Source: Macrosoma leucophasiata (lineage: Eukaryota > Arthropoda > Insecta > Lepidoptera > Hedylidae). Taken from it: a stretch of DNA of 64,000 nucleotides. This document shows positions 1 through 12,000 of the stretch, in pieces. Within the stretch, counting starts at the first letter, position 1. Each line of letters opens with the position of its first letter. The notes below the pieces were generated by a model that saw nothing but the letters and a program-made list of their open reading frames with translations, searched no databases and was not told where the DNA came from. The translations under genes were made by a program, and so were the position numbers. The stretch covers positions 11,974,501 to 12,038,500 of the forward strand of contig JAWQUS010000010.1 in the NCBI GenBank assembly GCA_036365455.1, written 5' to 3'.

Positions 1-159
1 CGCCAGGCTCCAGGCGAGCACGTCGGGCGCGCACACCTCGGCGCCGGCCCACATGCCCATCAGCACCGCGCCCGCCGCCGCCAGTGCGCGCAGCACTAAT
101 ATACTTTGCTTGAAACTCTTCGGTGCTAGGAATGCGATGGCGAAGCATAAATTTGCAGC
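1..159 (-). CDS. POPDC gene B, coding exon 2 (partial, runs off window)
   Basis: This exon codes for the first transmembrane segments of a Popeye-domain protein, a cAMP-binding three-pass membrane protein family. On the minus strand a CACAG acceptor is followed by AANLCFAIAFLAPKSFKQSI, then a hydrophobic Ala/Leu-rich stretch and GMWAGAEVCAPDVLAWSLA. The spacing of the W-A-x-x-V-C-A/S-P-D core matches gene A exon 4 ([16 protein letters not shown]) without gaps. The 159 bases seen are exactly 53 codons in phase 0, which fits the phase-0 donor of exon 1 at 1027. Gene A has an intron inside this stretch and gene B does not. The exon is strikingly GC-rich for the region. The rest of the gene lies to the left of base 1. 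Confidence 0.85.
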
Positions 160-189
160 CTGTGGTAGTACATTCTAAGCATTAATTTT

Positions 190-448
190 ATTTTCAGACT
201 AGCTGTGCCCGCGACTTCATCCGCGTGAGAATTTATGATTTTTCAGTATCTACCCATACGAAGTCGTGGGCGCAGCTAGTATAAGGCTATTACTTAAGCT
301 ATCTAGTGAAAGTCCGGTCAAAATCGGCCGTTCCCGAGATTAGCAGGAACTTTTATACTAATAACTTTTATACTAGCTGCGCCTACGACTTCGTCCGGGT
401 AGGTACTGAACAATCAAAAATTTTCACGGGGACGAAGTCGCGGACACA
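190..448. repeat. Paired inverted 'CTAGCTG(T/C)GCC' repeats
   Basis: Two hairpin-like units, 197-283 and about 363-447. Each carries GACTTCGTCCG-type sequence near one end and its complement near the other, with ACTAGCTG at the tips. This is a very common lepidopteran dispersed repeat; related tips recur at 23289, 60062 and 61206. Confidence 0.6.
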
Positions 449-889
449 GCAGTTTTAAATAAATTTCACTGCATTTAAGGTTTTTCTACAGTTTATAAAA
501 AACACCATAGCATATTTATAACAATTTGAATTAATTTAAGAAGTAAATATGTAGTTGAAAAAAGCTGTAAATATCTTAAAGGAATTATGTAGTTGCTACG
601 CTACGCTACGGTACATATTCTCTGGCTACGGCTCTACGTTCCACTCCGTAACATAACGTAGCGTAGAACTTGGGTAATAATTGCGTAGAAGTTCGTACAC
701 GTAGTGTAAATTTGATATAGCGGTCACCTAAAACGCCTAAAAGCAAATCTATACTAAACTTAATATTTTCATATTTTTGTTCAATGTTACTGTGTGAATT
801 ATTGGTGTTTTACAAATGAGTTAGCTTAGATTTTGTTATAAAAGTTTATTTTTAAAAAAATCATACTAATACTTCTTTCAAGTAATATC

Positions 890-1010
890 TGCCGCAAAAT
901 GGTACTGTTCAGCACTATCATATACCAGTTAGATGTCTATAGGCTGCAGTCATCACTTAACAACAATGTGAGCCGCATGCTTGTTAGCCACCTTCCTTAC
1001 ATTAAAAAAA
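890..1010 (+). mobile_element. SINE-A copy, internally deleted
   Basis: Begins in the CCGC..AATGGTA..GTTCAGCACTATC segment, skips the middle, and resumes at GTCTATAGGCTGCAGTCATC through CTTGTTAGCCACC, ending in an A-run. It stops 17 bp from the donor of POPDC gene B exon 1. Confidence 0.7.
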
Positions 1011-1026
1011 TATTTGGATACGTAAC

Positions 1027-1215
1027 CTGAAAGAGGTCTTGTTGCGCGCTGGTCCACTTAGCGCAGAACCAGTGGTTGTCGTGTTCGTCGGTGGAGCTGG
1101 CATTAAGAAGGTCGTAGTCGGTGTCGAAGGAGGCGTTGAGGCGGGAGATGTTGTAGGCGAAGGTGGCGTTGAGCCAGGGCGCAGCGGAGGCCGGCGCGGG
1201 CGCGGCGGGCGCCAT
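1027..1215 (-). CDS. POPDC gene B, first coding exon
   Basis: This is the first coding exon of the second Popeye-domain gene. The 63 codons from the ATG at 1215 begin MAPAAPAPASAAPW and end WFCAKWTSAQQDLFQ at a CAG|GTTACG donor. The short, Ser/Asn-rich ectodomain carries four N-glycosylation sequons, at N16, N22, N27 and N38, as expected for the extracellular N-terminus of POPDC proteins. The W-C-x(n)-LFQ end aligns with gene A exon 2 ([14 protein letters not shown]), and both donors are phase 0. I chose the 1215 ATG because upstream in-frame codons are Arg/Gly-rich CpG-island translation that looks like 5' UTR; an ATG at 1374 also lies in frame. The donor's fourth and fifth bases (GTTACG) are weak. 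Confidence 0.8.
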
Positions 1216-1330
1216 GCTGCGCTCGCGGCCCGCCGCCCGCGCGCCCCCGCGCTCCCCGCGCTCCCCACCCCCTTTCGCCCTCTTCGCGTCCCTCGCGCGC
1301 CTCTCACCCGCACCCGACGACAAGAGACGA
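1160..1330 (-). promoter_or_regulatory. CpG-rich 5' region of POPDC gene B
   Basis: A dense CpG block covers the gene B start codon and the sequence upstream of it. It is consistent with a 5' UTR and proximal promoter; no core motif was recognised. Confidence 0.4.
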
Positions 1331-1765
1331 TTCAGCTGGGCTCTGGCCTTCAATATTACCAACTCCATCACCACACCCTACGGCTCACTTTGTGTACGAG
1401 TTGCGAGTGGTCCTTATCTGCAATTTAATTTAATTTATTGTCAAAAACGAATCTCAATCTTTGAAATGAAATCACGTATGTTTTTCTCACTTAAACTCGA
1501 GAACGGCTGCTCCAATTCAGTTAACTTTAGTGTTGAAATATTCGTAGAAGTCCAAAATATATGAACTCATTAACTTTTGTACTACTATGGTTTCCTATAT
1601 ACTACTACCTAACCAAGAAATATAATAAAAACATCTGAGTCAAGCTCCTCCCAAATTCAAATTCAGAATACGCCGTTGATTAGATTCTATATTCCGAAAG
1701 CCTTCGAAGCATATAACTTATGTTCCGAATTTTAACGTTACGTCTGAATAGTACTTAAATATTAA

Positions 1766-1912
1766 CCCCCTTATTCATAAACGTATTTTAGCTAAAGTGT
1801 TGCTAATCTCTCCTTTGTCTCTTTCTATCCTGCACATTTGACAATGCAACTGCCAAAGACAAAGCATTCTATAGCTAAAACGTATCTAATGTACATTTAT
1901 GAATAAGGGTGT
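1766..1912. mobile_element. MITE-1 (Harbinger-like, 'CCCCCTTATTCATAAACG' termini)
   Basis: A ~147-bp element with inverted termini CCCCCTTATTCATAAACG and its complement, flanked by TAA and TAG. The TWA-type duplication suggests PIF/Harbinger mobilisation. A cleaner copy lies at 37693-37838. Confidence 0.75.
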
Positions 1913-1999
1913 AGGAAAAAGGTTTATAAAGCCCATATAAAAAATATATTTTTTATATGGGCTTTATAAAAATAACTTCAGTTATTTTTTCTCGCATTA

Positions 2000-3057
2000 A
2001 TCTACCTATGTGTGAAGGAGGTAGGTACAGAGATACATATCTAAACATATATTTTTAATAAAGTACGGAGCCGAAAATTAAGATTAAAAATACAATAAAA
2101 ATGCTATTGCTAACTATACTAACTACATACTATTAGTATGTGTTTTAAACGTATAAGTAAATTCACGGAATAGCAAAAATTTATGCTTTCCACCGAAGAT
2201 TTCTGTGTTGGCATCCTAGAATATAATTTTTTCTCCGGTTGGAATACTCAAGACGTTGATGACTACAGATCATTTGTTTGTTTATGATTTTAATTACAAA
2301 AATACTTGATTCTCGGCAAAATTCACAAATATAAGAAACGATGCATTCAAGTGAATGTGAAATGTGATCTAAATTTTTAAGAATTCTGTTTGGTTTTATT
2401 GATCTTGCAAAACGTCAATTGTTGTTTTGTATATACAAATATTTCGTCCGTAACTCCGTAAGAAATATTATGTACATAAGTGTTTCCTCTTGATCCAGAA
2501 TACGAAGTCTTGGGATAAATATAACTTATATGTATACGAGTACAGTTGAGTGGCGTGCCCATAATAGGAACCATTTAAAGCATATTTCGACAGTTCCGCC
2601 GCTTGGATCCGTTTTATTGTATCGTTGAAAAATATGAGCCGGTACGGTAATTTTGAGAGCGTTACTGACAAATAAATTGTGAAGGCTTTGGAAGTATAAT
2701 AATTGCTGTTATTGTTCCAATATGAACTGCTTAATAAAACGTATACCTACTCATATTCACATCACGGGTTTTGTTCTATATTTATGCAAAACCCATGTAT
2801 TATTAATAAGCACATACCAATTTTTAAGTAGTAAAAGCCTGTTATTTAGATATATTAACCATAACGCCGACGTATTTGAGGAGTGATTATCAAAATATAG
2901 CAATTAACTTAAATCTATAGTATTTTGACCCAAAAACTCCCAATTTTACTTATATTATAATGTTTGATGTACGTGTAGAGCTACCAGGAGACTGAAAGTT
3001 TCAGGTACTCTCTTTATAACCCAGAGAAAAGTATAATAATATGGTATGTATGTATGT
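2000..3057. other. AT-rich sequence, no feature supported
   Basis: No conserved frame, splice-bounded exon or recognised repeat seen. Short minus frames at 2377-2671 have no coding character. Confidence 0.5.
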
Positions 3058-3255
3058 AAGTATCTTCACGCCAGGTCCCTAACGGAGTAGGCAGAGAGTG
3101 TGGAGCGCCAGATATCCCGGTCCTGACACACCTCCCGTGCCTCATCTACCTTCATCATTCTCTTCATACGTGCACGCCGATTCCTAAGACTCTTTACCCC
3201 ACCATCAGACAGAACTCGACCTATTTCATGCGCATTTACTTCCGCCAATTACAAA
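3058..3255 (-). mobile_element. LINE-B 3' end fragment
   Basis: On the minus strand it reads [20 protein letters not shown] and then [20 protein letters not shown]…SVRDLA, the same C-terminus as the longer LINE copy at 51400-51807. A short ATAC-rich tail follows. It is a 5'-truncated non-LTR retrotransposon. Confidence 0.75.
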
Positions 3256-3781
3256 TATTTCTCAAAGTCCAACGCCGCGTATGTCTGTTCGTGATAAACT
3301 CGAAGACTACAAGGATCCTCATGCGGTTTTCAACATTAGATAGAGTGATTCATGAGGAAAGTTTGTATAATTAGTCAAAGTTTTTTGTAAATTAATTAGA
3401 ATACAACGATAAATGTAGGACGTGTCGGAAATAATCAAGCCAACTGGGAGCATGAAGAGGCAACAAGCATACAGTTTATATTGATTTTAAGATAATACAA
3501 GAGATTTCAGTCAAGATGCGTTGCCACTCCTGAGGCCTAAGGTATGCGCCAAAAATAGTATATCTAATATAGTGGAATATTTTCTCTTTGGTAGGATTTG
3601 TATTATCTACAAAAAAAGTCCGCGATGGTTTGTAAGGTATATCCAATATGTATATCTCACAGAAAAAACGGTAACTTACACTGCGGTAATTGGAAAACTA
3701 TACTGTACAAATCTCTATCTAATCAAATACCTACTTTAGTTACCTTAAGTATTTCATGCACATTACAATGTCGTCATAATA

Positions 3782-5047
3782 TTAGGTTGGGGAAAAAGTC
3801 TTTTCGCATTATAGTATGTATGAACTTGTAATAAAATCTCTTTGGCTGTAGTATTTGTATCTGGCTGGTTTTGGTATCATTGAAAGTTAAAATTTTAAAG
3901 AACATAATTCCAAATCAAGTAAGGCAAATGTGTGATTTCCATTTGTTTTTCGTACTGTCAAGATACGTGAATCTAATGAAGAAATTCGATACATTTTAAA
4001 ATTTTACTACAAAAAAGGTAAAAATGCAACGCAAGCCGCGAAAAAAATTTGCGATGTTTATGGACCTAGTGCAGTGTCTGTGAGAGTAGCACAAATTTGG
4101 TTTAAGCGTTTTCAATCCGGAAATTTTGATGTCAAAGATGCACCTCGCTCTGGTCGCCCTATTACGGATAAAATGGATGCCATTTTTGAAAAAGTGGAGC
4201 GAGATCGACATATCAGTAGTTACGACGTAGCTGAAGAACTGAGAATTGATCACAAAACAGTTTTGGCGCATTTGAAAAAAGCTGGGTACAAAAAAAAAGC
4301 TCGATATTTGGGTACCTCACGAGCTCACTGAAAGAAACCTAATGAACCGTGTACTCACTTGTGATTCTTTATTACGACGTAATGAAACCGAATCATTTTT
4401 GAAGAAGCTGATAACTGGTGATGAAAAGTGGATCACGTTCGACAAGAACGTGCGAAAAAGGTCGTGGTCAAAGGCCGGTCAGGCTTCACAGACTGTGGCG
4501 AAACCCGAGTTAACTCGCAATAAGGTGATGTTGGGTGTGTGGTGGGATTGGAAGGGCATTATTCATTATGAGCTATTACCACCGATTCTGAACTCTACTG
4601 CGAACAACTGATGAGATTAAAGCAAGAAGTTGAGAGAAAGCGGCCGGAATTGATCAACAGAAGGGGTGTGGTGTTTCATCATGATAACGCTAGACCTCAC
4701 ACATCTATAGCCACTCAGCAAAATTAAGAGAGTTTGGCTGGGAAGTGTTAATGCATCCGCCATATAGTCCTGACCTTGCACCTTCAGATTTCCACCTGTT
4801 TCGGTCTCTTCAGAATTCTTTATGCAATGTTAGGTTAACATCACGAGAGGACTGCCAAATCCACTTGTCGCGGTATTTTGATGAGAAGTAATTTTTATAG
4901 CAATGGAATCATGTCCCTACCTACAAGATGGCGAAAGGTTAGCGAACAAAATGGTACATACATACTTTAGTTAAATTTAAATAAACTATATTAAAAAATG
5001 TTTTGAATTATCTTAAAAAATGCGAAGAAACTTTTTCCATAACCTAT
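3782..5047 (+). mobile_element. Mariner element A, inactive
   Basis: A ~1.27-kb element with terminal inverted repeats TTAGGTTGGGGAAAAAGTCT at the left and a diverged complement (ACTTTTTCCATAACCTAT) at the right, next to a TA at the left. It carries a broken transposase described separately. Confidence 0.88.
3963..4890 (+). pseudogene. Mariner transposase pseudogene (DD34D)
   Basis: The N-terminal helix-turn-helix part reads EEIRYILKFYYKKGKNATQA…VAQIWFKRFQSGNFDVKDAP and is intact to about 4285. A one-base shift in an A-run near 4290-4298 moves into the frame giving PHELTERNLMNRVLTCDSLL and the catalytic ITGDEKWITFD. A short deletion at about 4584 removes residues after HYELLPP. FHHDNARPHTS follows near 4675, then another one-base shift near 4722. 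YSPDLAPSDFHLF follows with the 34-residue spacing of the last two catalytic Asp. A cecropia-type subfamily is likely by resemblance but unproven. At least three lesions make it non-functional. Confidence 0.85.
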
Positions 5048-5279
5048 TGTTATATAATTAAAATTAATATCTTAGAAGGCGTCGCAAAAATAAATCTTAT
5101 ACAAACGCGTTTCTCACATCGATGATGGGAGATGGTAATAAGGTAAAAAAAATAATTACGCTAATGTTTTTAACATTTACTTACTGTATGATAGAATGAA
5201 GTTTACTGGGTCAGCTAGATATAAAGATAAAGCCTAAAACCAGTTTCAGAAGAATCCGGAATAAATCTAAGACTATTAA

Positions 5280-5480
5280 TGCAATATAAACAAATCAATG
5301 TGTATCTTATATGTATTTTTACGCCAAGTCTCTTACGAGGTAGGCAAAGAGCATGGAGCGTACACAAAATAACCCACTTCTTTCATATATTTCGTGTCTC
5401 TACCACATTCATCATTCTCTTTATACACGCACGACGATCCCGAGGGTTGTCGACCTCATTGTCAGATAGAATATGATTTT
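5280..5480 (-). mobile_element. Decayed LINE-B 3' end fragment
   Basis: The plus strand retains TTTTTACGCCAAGTCTCTTA, AGGTAGGCAAAGAGCATGGAG and TCATCATTCTCTTTATACACG, weakly matching the fragment at 3058-3255. Strongly diverged. Confidence 0.5.
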
Positions 5481-5954
5481 CTTTATTTGATCAAGGTATG
5501 TGAGTCTTTTAGTCTTCCTCCACTTCAACTACGTAAAAAAATAAATCAATGCAGGTGTTATGTAATTAAAAAATGTTGACATTATTTGAGTAACAACTTA
5601 TTAGTCATATTTATTTACAGATCACAGCTATATTATTTCATGTGAATTCCATAAAAATTCTCAAAATAGCATTTGTTTCATGCACGTAATGATTGTATAA
5701 TAATATCGAGTAGGTAAGCTACCTATATTTGGGTCGCCGAATTAGTAAGTCAGTATTTACATCACGAACGAGAACCGTCGACGACTTCAGTTGCTATTTT
5801 CCACGCGTTGCACGCTTTCGATAAACTTTCTCTGATAAATATTTTTTTCTATCATTACTATTAAATCTGCCGTTTAAAAAACTTTGCTATACCTACTGTA
5901 AGTATATTTACGTTAAAATCTAACTTCATGGCTTTATTCTCTAAATGAATAATA

Positions 5955-6175
5955 ATATGCAGAGGTAAGTGGATGCATTCTATCATACATGCTGACATCC
6001 ATGCTACACCAGTTACGTTTTATCCATCGACTATGGAAGGAAGGCTGTGGTTTTATCCCATCTAATAGGTTGCGAGCCTATTTCCATGAGCCGATACAAG
6101 TGCCGTTACTAAAATCCGAGGCAAGTGAGTTGGTTTCACAGGGAATCTTCTGGAAAAAGGAAAAATCCTAATAGT
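5955..6175. repeat. SINE-C type repeat, decayed
   Basis: Shares GCAGAGGTAA…TGCATTCTATCATACATGC, CCAGTTACGTTTT, GCGAGCCTATT and GGAAAAATCCTAA blocks with the copies at 37985-38275 and 46200-46440. Confidence 0.55.
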
Positions 6176-6279
6176 ACTTACGTATAGAACTTTGGACATT
6201 AGCGTAACAATATTGGCTGGCTACATGTAGACTACTGAGTATGTTAAATGTAAGTTAATGTGAACATTTAATTATTATT

Positions 6280-6482
6280 ACTGGTGGTAGAGTTTTAGTG
6301 TAACAGCTCGAGAGCGTAGGCACCACCGCATTGCCTAATCTATCTGCCGTCAAATGTTAAGTGTTCAGCACTATCCTATTAATTGGCCTTGTAATAACTA
6401 TCACAGAGACATAATAACTAAGGTCTCAGGGGTGGCAACGCATCTATTTCTTAAGCCCTGGTATTTGTGTAAGTGTCTATTT
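6280..6482 (+). mobile_element. SINE-A copy (5' and middle part)
   Basis: Starts ACTGGTGGTAGAGTTTTAGTG, then has GTAGGCACCACCGCATTGCC, GTTCAGCACTATCC, a middle section and GTGTAAGTGTCTAT. It is truncated before the poly(A) end. Confidence 0.7.
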
Positions 6483-6736
6483 TATTTTAATTCTAAGACC
6501 AATAGTTTAGGCCTGCGTTTCTCAAAGTGTGCTCCGCGGATCCCTGGGTCTTCGCAAAGCCTTTGTAACTGCTCCGGAATAGGCTGTGCCTTATCTGTCA
6601 GTCACTCAATCAATCAGTCAGTAACATTTTGATGATTAATATCGGTCAATAAAATAGCAGATCATTGGAAAAGCAGTAAATAAATTAGATAATAATATAT
6701 GGTATTTTGCATTCCTGCATCATAAACGGAAATCTT

Positions 6737-6937
6737 CTACCTATATAAATAAAAATGAATCACCGTAATATTTGTACGCGCATAACTTCCAATCGACTAG
6801 ACCAATTGCATAAATCTTTTGTGTTCATTACTGTCAGGTAAAGGTATGTATAAAAATATATATAAAAAAGAAAAGTAAATATTTGAAAATCTCCGATGGC
6901 GGTACGATATTTGCCTATTCAGCTTGTATGTTAGCAT
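6737..6937 (+). repeat. Helitron-like fragment interrupted by the RTE element
   Basis: Contains TATAAATAAAAATGAATCACCG, the ACTTCCAATCGACTAGACCAA block and GGCGGTACGATATTTGCC. It parallels 14258-14430, which ends in an A/CAGATAG tip. An 11-bp duplication shows the RTE at 6938-10066 landed in or beside its end. Confidence 0.55.
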
Positions 6938-9900
6938 CATCATCATCATCAGCCTATAGACGTCCACTGCCTTACATAGGCCTCCCCCAGAGACTTCCAC
7001 AATGACCTATTCTGGGCGGTCTGCATCCAACGGCTCCCCGCAACCTTGATTAGGTTGTCGATCCATCTCGTGGGGGGCCGTCCTGTACTGCGTCTTCCTA
7101 CACGTGGTCGCCACAGTTCGTCGAGCGATGTGGCCTGCCCATTGCCACTTCAACGTACTAATACGCCGGGCTATGTCGGTTACTTTGGTTCTTCTACGAA
7201 TATCTTCGTTCCGGATTCTGTCCCGTAGAGAAACTCCGAGCATAGCCCTCTCCATAGCTCGTTGAGCGACTTTGAGCTTTTTAATAAGACCAACACTAAA
7301 AGACCACGTCTTAGAGCCATATATCATCACTGGCAACGCACATGCATTAAATACTAGTTTTTAAACACTGAGGAATATTGGACGAAAAAACACTACGCAA
7401 TTTGCCGAACGCTGCCCAGCCGAGTTGAATTCTTCGATTTACCTCTTTGTCGAAGTTTGACTTACCTAACTGTATTGTTTGTCCTAGGTATATATAGTGG
7501 TCAACAACTTCGAGGGTACAGTTCTCAACATTTACCGGCATTGGCGCTACATGGATGTTCTTCATTATTTTTGTCTTTTCCATGTTCATTTTTAGGCCTA
7601 CCTGCCGAGAGACTGTATTGAGGTCACTGAGCATGTTGCTAAGGTCCTCGAGCGATTCTGCCAGGATTACGACATCATCCGCAAATCGAAGGTGAGTGAC
7701 GTACTCGCCATTGATGTTGATGCCTTGACCTTTCCATTCCAAGAGTTTAAAGGAATCCTCCAGGGCCGCTGTGAACAGTTTTGTGGAAATGACATCTCCC
7801 TGTCTCACACCTCTCTGCAGCTGGATTGGATTTGTGCTCTGGTCATGTACTCGGACAGACATGGTAGCGTTACTGTACAAACACTTCAGCACTTCGATAT
7901 ATCGGTAATCAATGTGGCACCGCTGAAGAGACTGTAGCACAGCCCAGATCTCAATGGAATCATAATCTACATACGCCATACATAGGGGTCGATTATACTC
8001 GTAAGACTTTTGTATAATCTGACGCAATGTGTGTATATGGTCCAAAGTACTGAAGCCTTTTCGGAAACCGGCTTGTTCGACTAGGTGGAACTCATCCAAC
8101 CTGCGAGCGAGACGATTTGTGATGACCCTCGAAAACAACTTGTAGACATGGCTCAGAAGCGATATCGGACTATAGTTCTTTAAAAGACTATTATCTCCTT
8201 TCTTAAAGAAGAGAACAGCCACGCTTCTGCTCCATGCCTTTGGCGTAGCACCCTGGAGCAAGACGGAATTAAAGAGCTTTTGAAGGACCTTAAGTATCGG
8301 TGTTCCACCCGCTTTCAAGAGCTCAGTTGTGATTCCATTCACCAGGCACCTTGTTGTTTTTAAGTTGTCTGAGAGCCAGCCTAATCTCGTACAGGCTGAT
8401 GTCCGGGATGTTCTCTGTATAATGTCGAGTTAGTTTAGCTCTACGGTCATTAGCTAAACGAAGAGCAGGTTGAGTTGATGATGTGTACAACTGTCGATAG
8501 AAACTCTCGATCTCATTCAAAATCTCAGGCTTGGACGAAATGATTTTGCCGTCTTTGGTCTTCAGCTTTGTCAACAGACTTCTCCCAATAGACAAATTTC
8601 TAGAAAACACTTTGGAACCTTTATTCCGTTTTATCGCTTTTTCAATACTAGTTGTATTGAATCGGCAGAGGTCTTGTCTCATTGCTGTGGAAATCTGTCT
8701 ATTTAGTATTCTGTACTCTGACATATTAGCTGGAGACTGCAATCTCATTTCGCGACGTTTGCTCATAAGATCGAATGTTTGATCTGAGAGCTTTTGAATT
8801 CTATCTTTGCTGTGGTACTTATAATACTTGGACCCTACAGCTTGGACAGTTGTTACAAACTTGCTATTTAAATCTTCCACTAAAACGCACTCTTCGAGGC
8901 CATCGAATTGGTTGTGAAGTTCGAGCTGAAATTGTTCGGGGTTTTGAATCTGGTCAAAGCTTGGTCGGAGCGTGGACTTCATCAGACGATATCTTCCAAG
9001 ACTGATCTGAATATTTAATGTGCCTCTTACCATACGGTGATCGCTTCCGGTTTTCACCCTGTTGATCACAGAAACGTCATTAAATATTTGGCGTTTAGTC
9101 GTCAAGATTAAGTCAATCTCGTTCATCGTGGAACCATCCGGACTTATCCAGGTCCATTTTCTGAAAGGCTTCTTTTTGAAAAAGGAGTTCATCATAAAGA
9201 GTCCCTCCTTTTCCATGAAGTCTACCAATTTTTGTCCCCTAGGGTTTCTCTGCCCAAATCCAAATTGCCCTAATTTCAGCTCATCACCATTCCGTTGACC
9301 CAACTTCGCATTAAAGTCTCCCATAACAAATGTGTAGTGTGTTTCTGAGGTATGCATGGCCTTGATATATCCTCATACATTGCCTCCACCTCGTCATCGG
9401 GATGTGCCAACGTCGGTGCGTATACCTGGATGATCTTCAGCGAATAACGTTTGGTTATTCTGATCATCAGGTATAGGTACCCTGGTGGACACACTATCGA
9501 TCTTAATGAGGTTGTTTATGAGAGACTTGTGAACGATAAATCCAACACCAGATTTATTTTATTTTGGGACAGATAGTCGCCCTCTCGGTAGTACAACAGG
9601 TTGCCGGACTTCAGGGTGATAGTGTCCTCTCCCTTTCTTCGGACCTCGGACAGTCCTATGATATCCCAACGCAACTTTCTTAATTCTTCTTCCAGCTCTA
9701 GTATTTTATCATTGGTCCTCAGTGTCCGTGCGTTATAGGTTGCCAGGTCCAGTCGTCGGTTTTGGTAGCCCGATCTCTTCGGGAGATTCTTAGCACCCCC
9801 TACTCTACCGTTCCCGAGGCTGCTACCGTAGCCTGGACTAGTAGAGCTACCGGGGACTAGGGACCGTTGTATAGTTGTCTGTCATGTTGGGGGGAGTTGC

Positions 9901-10066
9901 CGTAATTACCACGCTTAGCAGGCGGATTGGCAACCGCAGTATGTTGATGTTTAGTACACAGGTAAACGCTGCTGCCCATTTCCTGATATTCCCTTAGTCG
10001 CCTTTTACGACACCCACGGGAAGAGATGGGGTGGTTCTATATTCTTGACCGAAAACCACATGGGGA
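6938..10066 (-). mobile_element. RTE-type non-LTR retrotransposon, near full-length, decayed
   Basis: A minus-strand element ending in (ATG)n, seen as CATCATCATC at 6938-6950. Flanking TATGTTAGCAT copies lie at 6927-6937 and 10067-10077, a perfect 11-bp target duplication. It includes a ~170-bp 5' leader, with CTTTTACGACACCCACGGGA on the plus strand, that the intact copy at 55071-58242 lacks. The coding region is broken (see pseudogene). Confidence 0.9.
7007..9890 (-). pseudogene. Broken RTE endonuclease-reverse transcriptase
   Basis: Matches the intact 1010-residue protein piecewise. The endonuclease part (9490-9040) has IIQVYAPT, VMGDFNAKLGQ and GSDHRMV. The RT part (8342-7347) has YSPISLLSHVYK, the RQGDVIS motif and FADD. 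The C-terminus is at 7336-7007. Frames change near 9300, 8330 and 7340. An internal loss in RT motif A turns the expected DYEKAFDS into DYDS. The conserved Pro of the SPISLL motif is kept here, unlike in the intact copy. Confidence 0.88.
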
Positions 10067-10077
10067 TATGTTAGCAT

Positions 10078-11192
10078 AGTTTAATCGTAATATAATGACG
10101 ATGACAGATAGGTCTTCATCAACTAATGTCATTTATCATGAATGGTTTCGTCATCAGAAACCACAGCTAGAAAGTTTTAATAACTTATAACTGCCACCTA
10201 GTAACATGTTAATAAGATCTCTGCTCGCAGATGAAATGACAGGAAAATAAAACGTGTGTCGTTACTGAAAGGTGAAAACGACAGGCTGTACATGTAGCGC
10301 GTGTAATCTGCGACATTTCCGCACACATTAAGTCATCGGGCATGGGAATCCGCTGCATTGCACGGCCCTGTTATCGCTACATCAACACATTTGCATTAAA
10401 TTGCATTACCTCCAGCCCTCCTACTCCTACGGTCGACACGTTCCCATTACGTGGGCACTTTCACGAGCCTTCTATTTTTACGGTACTATATACCTTCAAC
10501 GGACCAGTTTTATTATCAGACATTGTAGTATAACATTTACAACATCTACATCAATCTTTCTAATTGACTATTGATCTATATCGACTTAGTCGTTTTGTAG
10601 TCGTAATATTAATCTTAACATCTAGAATGCTTTGTGGTGAATGACTTACTAACGGATCAATGCGCAGCTCAAATCGCTGATTGTAGAGACCTGAAACTTG
10701 GAGGGAGTGTTGTTTGTATGACGTAGACATTCAATAAGAAAGAATTTTCCCAAATTCTATCCCAAAGTACCTGAAAAACGGGCACAAAGTTTGTGTCAGA
10801 CAACGTGGTCTAATCTACGACCAATTCCAAAGAGTGTCCATCCAAATACAGAAAAATGTATCGTTCGATGCGAAATAGTTGGCATCTGGTTCCATAAACA
10901 ATTTAATTAGTTTTGCATAACATTTTTTTTATTTTATGAGCTATTAATTAAATTGGATGATTTTACGTTTACCTGAATAATGAAACTGTTAGAAGTTGTA
11001 AAAATCACACTAAATATTTTTTGTAATCTTTTCACAAAAATATATCGACTTCAAAATTAACTGAAAAATAAGAAAATATGTACTTAGATATTTTTGTTAA
11101 GTAGTGAGCCGGTTTCTAAATATTGCACAACACTCATGGAAATAAAACTAGTTTTTGGATTTATCTCAACAATTATTGCATTCTGTTATTTT
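10078..11192. other. Unique-looking AT-rich intergenic sequence
   Basis: Nothing beyond simple AT-rich DNA was recognised; part of the 29.5-kb gap upstream of POPDC gene B. Confidence 0.5.
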
Positions 11193-11345
11193 AAGTGCTA
11201 TTCAAAATTCAAAATTCAAATCATTTATTTCAAATTGGTCTACAAGGACACTTTTGCTTTGTCGGGTTATAAGCTACCTAGAGAGAATGACTTATCATAA
11301 TAATCCAATAGGTATTAATAAATACCAATTTAATAATAATATTTA
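11193..11345 (-). mobile_element. LINE 3' end fragment
   Basis: On the minus strand it ends TTGAAATAAATGATTTGAAT followed by AAATTTTG repeats, a typical 3' tail of Jockey-like LINEs in Lepidoptera. No coding sequence remains. Confidence 0.45.
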
Positions 11346-11724
11346 ACCGATACGTAAATTATCAAATTATTATTATTAAACTAATATTATTATTAAACTT
11401 GAAAGTCGTAATATATTTGGGATTTTTTAAAAATTCTGCGTAGCAATTCATTTAGGATTAATTGATACGATTTTAATTTTTGAACTCAGTACATTGCACT
11501 CACTATGCAACAGCAAAATGAATATCGTATTTTTCGTATGCCAGCAAACATACATGTTTTTCAAATCAAAAAATACATCCATGCGGGCGAAGATGCGAGC
11601 TTCAGCTAGTCAAAAGCCAGATTATAGGTCTGACACGTTGTACTAAAGGTATAGATTATGTTTTATAGCACTAAATTAATGCGGTCAAGTAGGGGGCTAA
11701 CTTTCACTTCATATAATCTAAGAC

Positions 11725-12000
11725 ATTTTTTTTATGTAATAAAAGTGGCAAACAAGCATGCAGTTCACATTGATGTTAAGTGATGACTGCAGCCTATAGA
11801 CACTTACACAAAGACCAGAGGTCAAAATGCAGATGCGTTACCAATGTAATGTCTCTGTGCCGGGAATTACAGGGCCGTACATTACCACCTGACCGAAACA
11901 TGATAGTGCTGAACACTACCATTTAGCGGCATGTATATTAGGTAATGCGGTGGTGCCTACGCCCGCGAGCTCCATCACTGGAGCTCTACCACCAGTAATC
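11725..12000 (-). mobile_element. SINE-A, near full length
   Basis: Reading the minus strand from 12000: ACTGGTGGTAGAGCTCCAGT, the GGCACCACCGCATTACC block, GTTCAGCACTATCATG, CCCTGTAATTCCCGGC, GTCTATAGGCTGCAGTCATC and CTTGTTTGCCAC, then an A-tail. It is used as a family reference because it is the best preserved with 30435-30715. Confidence 0.8.

Noticed and set aside
1002..1564. Overlapping plus and minus frames around gene B exon 1
   Set aside because: Shadows of the real minus exon and its CpG-rich leader.
2377..2671. Two small minus frames
   Set aside because: AT-rich, no homology, no splice context.
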